Positions 1 through 5,613 of a DNA stretch of 15,180 nt are shown here, in pieces. A program made the position numbers and the translations under genes. The notes below the pieces were generated by a model. It saw nothing but the letters and a program-made list of their open reading frames with translations. It had not been told where the DNA came from and searched no databases. Positions within the stretch are counted from its first letter, which is position 1; every line of letters begins with the position of its first letter. The DNA is from Candidatus Kaiserbacteria bacterium RIFCSPHIGHO2_12_FULL_56_13 (lineage in GTDB: Bacteria; Patescibacteriota; Minisyncoccia; Phycocordibacterales; Phycocordibacteraceae): assembly GCA_001781625.1 (NCBI GenBank), contig MFLS01000002.1, positions 1-15,180 on the forward strand. The letters run 5' to 3'.

Positions 1-493
1 CAGCGAGGGAAGAGCCCCCCGCGCTCCCGCTACCAAAATTAATATTGGTGGAGAAGCCGCTTGGGGGTTTGATGGCGCTCCAGCCGATAGAGAGGTTAAG
101 GATAGCAGGATTGATCATTGAGAAAACGAGGACAGGCAGGAGGACAAGGACAAGGCCGAGAATGGCCTGCTGGATCTTCGCCTTGCCCTCGCTCTTCTTG
201 CTGATGTTGTCGGTCGTCGAGTATTCGAGCCCTCCCCAGATGATCATGATGACGGCCGCCGCAGCCGCGAATCCGATGAGGAATTTGTAGAGATTATTGA
301 GAAATTGGGCCGTATTCCCCGCATCTTGCCCGACGGTTCCCGGGTCGGTGAGGCCGCTAATGGGTGCGATGGGCACAAAGCCCTCTTGTGCCGCCACGGG
401 GAGCGCAAGGACTATGATACAGAGTAACAGGCTAACAACGGCGAATGCTCTTGCCCCGTTAGAAATGAGCAGCTGATTTCTGAAGAGATTCAT
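1..493 (-). CDS. VirB2/TrbC-like T4SS pilin, C-terminus beyond window
   Basis: Partial; 164 codons are visible from ATG 493 and the frame is still open at base 1. The N-terminus has a basic stretch and a hydrophobic signal segment (about residues 15-34) ending near LPVAAQ. Two further membrane helices follow, about 67-87 (FLIGFAAAAAVIMIIWGG) and 109-130 (ILGLVLVLLPVLVFSMINPA), joined by a short polar Lys/Ser loop with STTDNISKKSEGKAK. This is the layout of VirB2/TrbC pilins and of the T4SS-pilin family common in CPR genomes. The visible Gly/Ser-rich tail (FGSGSAGG) extends past the second helix. The ATG overlaps the TGA of the Ig-like gene as ATGA, so translation is probably coupled. The likely role is the major subunit of a surface filament or channel fed by the VirB4 ATPase. 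The family call rests on topology and context; filament formation is inferred. Confidence 0.8.
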   Translation of the reverse strand, partial: MNLFRNQLLISNGARAFAVVSLLLCIIVLALPVAAQEGFVPIAPISGLTDPGTVGQDAGNTAQFLNNLYKFLIGFAAAAAVIMIIWGGLEYSTTDNISKKSEGKAKIQQAILGLVLVLLPVLVFSMINPAILNLSIGWSAIKPPSGFSTNINFGSGSAGGSSLA

Positions 494-1464
494 AAGCCGA
501 AGAGGGTGCTACCCGATTCGCCGAAGGTGAGCGAGAGTTCTGCGGCAGCGCTTGCTTCGCCTGCCGAGGATCGGAGCAAGAGCGATGCCCTCCCCCGCCC
601 CGCGCCTTCGGGCCGGAGCGTGATCGATGGGCCGGCCTCTGCCGCTCCTCCGTTTAAAAACCATGCGAGCACGGGCGCTCCGCTCGAGAGGGTAAAAGAG
701 TAGGGCACGGCAAAAAACGAGATCTCCGGGCTTGTGATCGCGTAAGTGTTTCGAAGCGCCTCGTCAAACACAATACCCTGTAAGGGATCATTGCGATAAA
801 GACGCACGACGGGGTTTTGGGACGTGAGAGTGATGGAATCGCCGCCGACCAAGGAGCCATCACGGCTCTGCACGACAACACTCACCGACCGGCTCCGATA
901 GGCAAGGGGCGAGGGGAGTATGACTGAACTTCGGCCGACACCCGAGGCACCGATGAGCGTTGTCCCGTCAACGCTCCAGGCGTAAGAGAGCGTCGCCGGG
1001 TCGATGCGACTTGCGGGTGTTGTGCGGAAATCTGCAACGGCAACGAGTCGAGCACTCCCTCCCAAGGGCACGAGGGGCTTCCCTAGGTAGAGGGCAGGCG
1101 CAGTTGCTAATGGCTCAACAACGAGCGATACATCGCCGGGCTTTAGTGCGAGTGTGCGTGTGTAGGTTCGTCCGAGCGAAGTGACTGAAGCGCCCACCGT
1201 CGTCGTTTGCCCCGGGCCCCCGAGAGAAATTTGCACGGCTTTCGCCGCCCCCGTGTAAATATTTTTACCATTCACCGAGATTGACATCGTGCTATTGGCG
1301 AGATCGAGGAGGGTGTTCTCTGGCGCGATGGTTACGGTGCTCCCTGGTCGCGGGTAGGAGGGTGCGATCGAGAGGGAGAGTGCCCCGACGCTCCCGACCT
1401 GTGCCATGGCAAGTGCTGGGAGGAGAAACGCCGCTACTACGAGAGCCAGTTTCATCCCTCTCAT
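490..1464 (-). CDS. Secreted Ig-like-fold protein of the CPR T4SS cluster
   Basis: 324 residues. The N-terminal signal peptide (MKLALVVAAFLLPALAMAQV) predicts export. The rest is beta-rich with an Ig-like flavour: a PSYPRPGSTVTI entry strand, a 'SISVNGK' segment near residue 60, 'YAWSVDGT' near 160-170, and 'VVRLYRNDPLQGIVFDEAL' followed by 'AWFLNGG' in the last third. These pieces match a protein I recognise from Parcubacteria pilus or T4SS loci, which has no functional name. No catalytic motif or Cys pair is visible, so a structural or adhesive surface role is the inference. The first ATG (1464) overlaps the upstream TAA by one base (TAATG). ATG 1455, three codons later, gives a cleaner signal peptide, but AGAGGG abuts it too closely to be an ideal ribosome site. 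The 3' end overlaps the pilin start by 4 nt. Confidence 0.75.
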   Translation of the reverse strand: MRGMKLALVVAAFLLPALAMAQVGSVGALSLSIAPSYPRPGSTVTIAPENTLLDLANSTMSISVNGKNIYTGAAKAVQISLGGPGQTTTVGASVTSLGRTYTRTLALKPGDVSLVVEPLATAPALYLGKPLVPLGGSARLVAVADFRTTPASRIDPATLSYAWSVDGTTLIGASGVGRSSVILPSPLAYRSRSVSVVVQSRDGSLVGGDSITLTSQNPVVRLYRNDPLQGIVFDEALRNTYAITSPEISFFAVPYSFTLSSGAPVLAWFLNGGAAEAGPSITLRPEGAGRGRASLLLRSSAGEASAAAELSLTFGESGSTLFGL

Positions 1465-2033
1465 TATATAGGGTTCCCCGCCAATACTCTCTGCACTTCT
1501 CGGGGGAGAGGCGCACTTCGCGTAGTTTCCTGCTCTTTTTCCCAGCGTTTGCGCGCCTCATGATCCTCTTTACGCATGTCGCGCACAACGAGCCACACCG
1601 TCGGGGTAAGGGTGGGGAAAAGATTCAGAAAAGGGATGATGCTCGCGCCAAGCCCGAGGAGGGCTTTGAGGAGATTCTTTGATGCAAGAAGGTGCGTGCC
1701 GACAATGATGAGCAAGAGAGCCCACCCTACGCCACCGATGACGATTGCCATGATGATGCCGAAAAACTGAATCGCGGCGCCGATTGCGGGGATGCCGATC
1801 TCAAGCGCCGCTCCCGCACTGCCGGTCACGAGACCGGCGATGTTCCCAACCCAGCTTGACCATCCCTCTGCCTCGAGATAACTCTTTGTCGCGAGACCGA
1901 CGAAGACCGGCGCGGTGAAGATGAAAAAGTTGAAAAAAAGTTTCAGGGCGTCACCAATGACGGCAACGGTATACGCAAGCGTCACGCGCCATGCGAGCAT
2001 TTTGGGCTTGGGAGGAGTTTGGGCGAGAGCCAT
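1464..2033 (-). CDS. Small polytopic membrane protein in T4SS cluster
   Basis: 189 residues. Hydrophobic segments lie at about 14-46 (long, possibly a re-entrant pair), 62-78 (weak), 84-112 (IQFFGIIMAIVIGGVGWALLL) and 118-150, followed by a charged cytoplasmic tail rich in Arg/Glu (RDMRKEDHEARKRWEKEQE). There is no enzyme motif. It begins 5 nt after the VirB4 stop and its TAA overlaps the next ATG, so it belongs to the secretion transcript. By size and position it could be an inner-membrane accessory such as a VirB3- or VirB8-like element, but I see no sequence signature for either. Position, topology and a charged tail facing the ATPase side are all that support a role as a machine component. 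Confidence 0.65.
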   Translation of the reverse strand: MALAQTPPKPKMLAWRVTLAYTVAVIGDALKLFFNFFIFTAPVFVGLATKSYLEAEGWSSWVGNIAGLVTGSAGAALEIGIPAIGAAIQFFGIIMAIVIGGVGWALLLIIVGTHLLASKNLLKALLGLGASIIPFLNLFPTLTPTVWLVVRDMRKEDHEARKRWEKEQETTRSAPLPREVQRVLAGNPI

Positions 2034-2038
2034 GGCCG

Positions 2039-3859
2039 CTACTGCTTATTGGCCTCTGAAGCGAAGCGTGCTTTCTCCTCTTTTATCGCGAGGAGTTGCG
2101 ATGGGTCGGAGGTGATGATCTGATCTTCGGTATAGCTTGCGACGACCTTGATGGCGACATGCTTTAGCCCAGCGAAAAAGAGCCCCTCTCCCACTCCTGC
2201 TTCAAGCAAGAGATATTTCTCTTCGTCGGTGAGGTTGAAGGTCTGCTGTAAGACATCGATCGTCGTCGGCGACTGCTTCAAAAGAAGCTGGAGCGAGGAG
2301 TTCGTGAGGATGGGCCGCCCGTACGGGCTTTTCAAGAAATCTTCGACATCTTGGGTGATCGTGGCGACCCCGAGGTAATATTTTCTCCCGCGCTTGGCGA
2401 CCGAGTAGAGAAAGGAAGCCGTGTCTTCACTCTTCATCATCCACCATGCCTCGTCGACGACGAGGAGGCGTTTTTTGAGATCGCGGCGGATCGCATTCCA
2501 AATGTAGTGTGTGATGACATACATCGCGACGGGCTTCAGCTCATCCTCCATGTCGCGAATGGAGAAGACGACGAACTGCTGATTGATATCGATGTTCGTT
2601 GCTTGGTTCATGAAGCCCGCCCAGGTGCCGCGCGTGTATTTAGAGAGCCGCTCGACCAGTGATTCACTCCCCTCCATGCCGGCAAGCACGGTCTCAAAGT
2701 CAGAGAGGAGAGGCGGTTCGGCGCCGGTGAAGTCGGCGTCGCCCGTGATGTCTTTCAAGGCGTAGGTTTCGGTAACAGCGCGATCGACGAGAGCGTCTTC
2801 TTCAGGCGAGAGGCCGCCCAACATTATGCGAAAGAGGCCGACGAGGTTGATGATGTTGCTCCTCAAGATGTCCTTCGGGTCCTCGTCTTCTTTCACGGGC
2901 GGCAGGTCAAAGGGGTTCACGTGGTGTTCTGACGAAAGCGAGATATGGAATGAGCGCCCGCCGGTCGCTTCGGCGAGCTGTTCATACTCGCGTTCGGGGT
3001 CGATCACGATGACATCGGTGCCGAACATGAGGGAGCGCAAAACCTCGAGCTTCATGGCGTAGCTTTTGCCGGCGCCTGATTTCGCAAAGACGACGGAGTT
3101 GTAGTTCTCGAGCGAGAAGCGGTCAAAAAGGATCAGAGAGGAATTGTGGCGATTGATGCCAAAGAGGATGCCGCGGTCGCTTGTGAGATCGAAGGAGACG
3201 AAGGGGAAGAGTGAGGAGAGGGGCCCCGAGTTGAGTTTCGTATTGACGGCAAGCTCGTCGGTGCCGAGCGGCAAGCAGGAGCGGAATCCCTGCTCCTGCT
3301 GAAAAAGGGCCGGTTTCGTGTAAACGAGCTTCGCATCGAGGATGCCGCGGATATCGCCCTCGGTCTTGTCGATCTCGTCTTTTGAATCGCCGTAGAGGGC
3401 GAGATAGAGGCCGACGTCGAAGAGCTTCTCTTCAGCTTGTTGGAGCTGGTCGCGCAAAGCTTCGATGTTCTGGTAGCTCGCGTCCAAGAGGGGGTCTCGC
3501 ACGAGGCCGCGGTTCTCACGCTCGGCGATCTGGCTCTGCACCTCGGCAACCTTTTTTTGCAGGGAGCGGAGAGCCTGCGCCGTGTCAACCGGGTGTATGA
3601 ATATCGAAATGTCGAGCACCTTGTCGAGGTTGACGACGGGGGCGAACCATCCGTCAGAAAGGAAACGCGGATACGAGATTGTATAAAAAGCGCGGGCGAA
3701 CTTCTCGCCGAGCTCTATCTCGCGCGAGCCGATCTTGAGGGCCGTCGGGGCGATGGTGTCGACGAGATCCAAGGCGCCGCGTTGGTAGATGTCTTTTGGC
3801 AACACCGGGACGATTTCCGGTGCCGCTTCTTTCTTTTTGAGGAAGTCGAGGAGCGCCAT
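2039..3859 (-). CDS. virB4: VirB4/TraC-family T4SS ATPase
   Basis: 606 residues. This is the cytoplasmic AAA+-like motor that energises pilus assembly and substrate movement in T4SS. Walker A is AKSGAGKS (259-266, catalytic Lys265). Walker B is LLVVDEAW (465-472, Asp469/Glu470). A probable arginine-finger region KRGRKYYLG (489-497) and a sensor-like TITQD (500-504) follow, and the conserved IDPEREYEQLA lies at 286-296. The N-terminal 250 residues hold the SYPRFLSDGWF strand and a coiled coil at about 95-147, as in TraC/TrbE proteins. Classical VirB4/TraC is about 800 residues; the missing N-terminal part appears to be the separate gene just upstream. ATG 3859 lies 8 nt after that gene's stop. 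The ATPase family call is secure; the substrate (pilin, DNA or protein) cannot be read from the sequence. Confidence 0.95.
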   Translation of the reverse strand: MALLDFLKKKEAAPEIVPVLPKDIYQRGALDLVDTIAPTALKIGSREIELGEKFARAFYTISYPRFLSDGWFAPVVNLDKVLDISIFIHPVDTAQALRSLQKKVAEVQSQIAERENRGLVRDPLLDASYQNIEALRDQLQQAEEKLFDVGLYLALYGDSKDEIDKTEGDIRGILDAKLVYTKPALFQQEQGFRSCLPLGTDELAVNTKLNSGPLSSLFPFVSFDLTSDRGILFGINRHNSSLILFDRFSLENYNSVVFAKSGAGKSYAMKLEVLRSLMFGTDVIVIDPEREYEQLAEATGGRSFHISLSSEHHVNPFDLPPVKEDEDPKDILRSNIINLVGLFRIMLGGLSPEEDALVDRAVTETYALKDITGDADFTGAEPPLLSDFETVLAGMEGSESLVERLSKYTRGTWAGFMNQATNIDINQQFVVFSIRDMEDELKPVAMYVITHYIWNAIRRDLKKRLLVVDEAWWMMKSEDTASFLYSVAKRGRKYYLGVATITQDVEDFLKSPYGRPILTNSSLQLLLKQSPTTIDVLQQTFNLTDEEKYLLLEAGVGEGLFFAGLKHVAIKVVASYTEDQIITSDPSQLLAIKEEKARFASEANKQ

Positions 3860-3867
3860 AAAGAATG

Positions 3868-4503
3868 TCAGGCCTCAAGCCGGATGGGGTTCTCAAGCTC
3901 GCCCGGATTGAAGGCGCGGTAGAGGAGCTCGATGACCTCTTCAGTCCCCAAGGGCGCCGCGCGGATTCCTGCGGCGGTAAGCCCGCCCTCGACAAGAGCG
4001 AGGCGCTGTTCAAGCTGCGCGCGCGCCTCCTCAAACGACGCCTCTCCCGCCTCGCGTGCGGCGGGCTTACCGCTCAAGAGCCCGACTGCCTTTGCGATCT
4101 TCACGGACGGTGCGCCGGCATAAGGGACGATGACATAGAAGTTTTTCGTCATGATGTTCGCTTCTCCGGCAAAGGTGCGTATGAAATCAATGTACTCTCG
4201 GAGCTGTATCCGCAAGAGCTCTGTCTTTTGCTCCTGCATCTTTCCCTCAAGGAGAGAGAGGTAGGGGCGGATATCCATCTTGCGCGAATTGACGAGGATC
4301 TGGAGGGAAAAATCGAGCGTGTTGAGGAAAGTCTGAAAGCCCGAAATGATGGCGCGCTGCTCGTCGATGCTTTTGAGGCCAAAATTGACTGATGAACACA
4401 TGAGGACGCCGCGATATCCGCCGTCTTTGAGAATGATGGTGCCATTCCTGACCTCCTTGACCGGGACGAACTTCTGCGTCGCTTGCGCGGTGGTGGTCGC
4501 CAT
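3868..4503 (-). CDS. TraC-like N-terminal domain protein, split partner of VirB4
   Basis: 211 residues from ATG 4503, chosen because it begins 4 nt after the PrgI stop; the longer frame to 4551 would overlap prgI with a basic, unlikely leader. The sequence has the look of the N-terminal domain of VirB4/TraC ATPases: a beta-rich start (FVPVKEVRNGTIILKDGGYRG, residues 12-32), 'QTFLNTLDFSLQILVNSR' near 57-74, a helix through 'LREYIDFIRTF', then 'FYVIVPY' (122-128), an Arg/Glu-rich coiled segment (153-172) and 'LGTEEVIELLYRAFNPGE' (185-202). It has no Walker motifs, so it is probably a non-catalytic subunit that docks VirB4 to the membrane complex. Splitting this domain from VirB4 is familiar in Parcubacteria loci. 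A 14-bp inverted repeat (3974-3987 with 4060-4073) brackets the variable charged segment. Confidence 0.8.
   Translation of the reverse strand: MATTTAQATQKFVPVKEVRNGTIILKDGGYRGVLMCSSVNFGLKSIDEQRAIISGFQTFLNTLDFSLQILVNSRKMDIRPYLSLLEGKMQEQKTELLRIQLREYIDFIRTFAGEANIMTKNFYVIVPYAGAPSVKIAKAVGLLSGKPAAREAGEASFEEARAQLEQRLALVEGGLTAAGIRAAPLGTEEVIELLYRAFNPGELENPIRLEA
3974..4073. repeat. 14-bp perfect inverted repeat inside the TraC-like gene
   Basis: GCGGTAAGCCCGCC (3974-3987) and GGCGGGCTTACCGC (4060-4073) are exact reverse complements, 72 bp apart. They bracket the Glu/Arg-rich segment of the protein (residues about 144-177). A match of this length at this spacing is unlikely by chance. Confidence 0.6.
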
Positions 4504-4507
4504 ATCT

Positions 4508-4936
4508 CTATTTTTCTCCCGACTCTTTCTTGACATCAAGCGACCACGCAAGGTCGTGGAGCTTGCCGCGCGTCAAGCGCGGGCCGCCCCTAGACGCCCC
4601 GCCATGCGGGGCGTCGGGCGACTCGACTGCGGGGCGGTTGAGTTTAGCCTCGGGCTTAGCTTCTTTGCGCCACAAGAAGAGCTTGCCGCTAATGTAGTAA
4701 GAGAAGGCCGCTTCAAGTATCTCGATGAAGGGCTTGCCGTTCATCTTGTAAAAGGCGAGGGCGAGGGCGAGGGCAACCACGGGCGCGGCAACAATGACCC
4801 ACAGTAAGAAGGGGAGGTAGAAAAAGGTAAGGACGGCGAACCCCGCGCCACCCGCAAGATAGATAAATTGCTTCAGAGAGAGCGGACCGACGATCTTGTC
4901 TTCAACCTCGATGAATTGAGGAACTTGGTACTCCAT
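4508..4936 (-). CDS. PrgI family T4SS membrane protein
   Basis: 142 residues from ATG 4936; the frame extends one codon to a TTG at 4939, but ATG followed by GAGTACCAGGT-type PrgI coding is the natural start. The opening YQVPQFIEVEDKIVGPLSLKQ is the hallmark of the PrgI family, seen in Gram-positive conjugation systems and CPR secretion loci. Two membrane helices follow, about 26-44 and 46-63 (VIVAAPVVALALALAF), then the conserved KPFIEILEAAFSYY at 68-81. After about residue 90 there is a charged, Pro/Gly-rich tail that includes DAPHGGASR (108-116), encoded by a perfect 10-bp hairpin (4593-4615), before ending LAWSLDVKKESGEK. PrgI is the inner-membrane partner that usually precedes VirB4, as here. 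A hexamer repeat (4754-4774) encodes part of helix 2. Confidence 0.9.
   Translation of the reverse strand: MEYQVPQFIEVEDKIVGPLSLKQFIYLAGGAGFAVLTFFYLPFLLWVIVAAPVVALALALAFYKMNGKPFIEILEAAFSYYISGKLFLWRKEAKPEAKLNRPAVESPDAPHGGASRGGPRLTRGKLHDLAWSLDVKKESGEK
4593..4615. repeat. 10-bp GC-rich hairpin inside prgI-type gene
   Basis: GACGCCCCGC (4593-4602), CAT, GCGGGGCGTC (4606-4615) is a perfect stem with a 3-nt loop. It encodes residues 108-116 in the non-conserved tail of the PrgI-family protein. Confidence 0.7.
4754..4774. repeat. Hexanucleotide repeat in PrgI helix 2
   Basis: GGCGAG is repeated three times plus a partial copy, encoding Leu-Ala repeats in the second membrane helix (ALALALAF). It is in frame and could vary in copy number by slippage. 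Confidence 0.6.
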
Positions 4937-4953
4937 CAAAATCAGTATAGCAG

Positions 4954-5607
4954 TTACTTCTCATCTATCGGCTCGCGGTACGGGTCGACGTTGTAGGCAG
5001 CGGACGGTTTGGCTAAACCGTCCTGTGGACGGTCGCCTGACAATTTGTTTGACAAATTGTTCAGGGGCGGCTGCGGCGTCGGCACATGTATATGTTCCGC
5101 TTCGTGATCAGGTAAGAGGTGGTCGGGTGTTGCGCCCGGCAAATTTGGCGGCGGCTTCGGTACAGGCCTCGGCATTGCTTGAGGCCGCAGTGGAGGAGAC
5201 GGTTGCACTGGCCTCACGAGTGGTGGCGCGAGCGGCTTTGGCGGGGGTTGGTAACTTGGCACGCCAACCTGCGGCACGACCCTTACTGGTTCCTCTCCCC
5301 CACGCATCCTCGCTTGAAGCGGTACGAAGATCTTCTGATTTATCTCACTCATGAGTTGTCGCACGCCTTCTTCTTGAAGTGCCGCGTCGGTAACAAGAGT
5401 TGAAGACATTTCTGCTGGGGACATGAGACCGAGCAAGAGGTACCCGGTGCACTCGCTCACCTTTCCTGCCGTATCGACATGGAGGTTGTATTTTTTCTGG
5501 ATTTCTGTCATCACCTTTCCTGTTTCCGGGCCTGAAAGATATTCGCGGATTGCTTCAGGCAGACGATTGAATGCATTGACCACTTGATCTTGCGAGGGTT
5601 TGTTCAT
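4954..5607 (-). CDS. Conserved CPR protein with proline-rich tail
   Basis: 217 residues, no signal peptide or membrane helix, so probably cytoplasmic. Residues 1-95 form a helical domain (NAFNRLPEAIREYLSGPETG, then KKYNLHVDTAGKVSECTGYLLLGL). I recognise this pattern from small Parcubacteria proteins near pilus or secretion genes; it has no named function. Residues 105-180 are extremely Pro-rich (PPPKPLAPPLVRP, KPPPNLPG) with a His/Glu patch HEAEHIHVP, typical of a flexible adaptor. The end, YNVDPYREPIDEK, is charged. The gene lies 6 nt after the VirB6-like stop and 17 nt before prgI, so it is co-transcribed with both. Residues about 181-202 are encoded by back-to-back hairpins. An adaptor or chaperone role for the secretion machine is inference only. 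Confidence 0.7.
   Translation of the reverse strand: MNKPSQDQVVNAFNRLPEAIREYLSGPETGKVMTEIQKKYNLHVDTAGKVSECTGYLLLGLMSPAEMSSTLVTDAALQEEGVRQLMSEINQKIFVPLQARMRGGEEPVRVVPQVGVPSYQPPPKPLAPPLVRPVQPSPPLRPQAMPRPVPKPPPNLPGATPDHLLPDHEAEHIHVPTPQPPLNNLSNKLSGDRPQDGLAKPSAAYNVDPYREPIDEK
5002..5065. repeat. Adjacent hairpins inside the proline-rich protein gene
   Basis: GGACGGTTT (5002-5010) pairs with AAACCGTCC (5015-5023). CCGTCC (5018-5023) can instead pair with GGACGG (5027-5032), so the two folds are alternatives. A second stem of 13 bp with one bulge (5036-5048 with 5052-5065, core ACAATTTGT/ACAAATTGT) follows directly. They encode residues about 181-202, near the C-terminus. Confidence 0.7.
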
Positions 5608-5613
5608 AAGTAG

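Noticed and set aside
3437..4392. Overlapping plus-strand frames of 161 and 175 codons
   Set aside because: Both are antisense to the VirB4 and TraC-like genes, which have diagnostic motifs.
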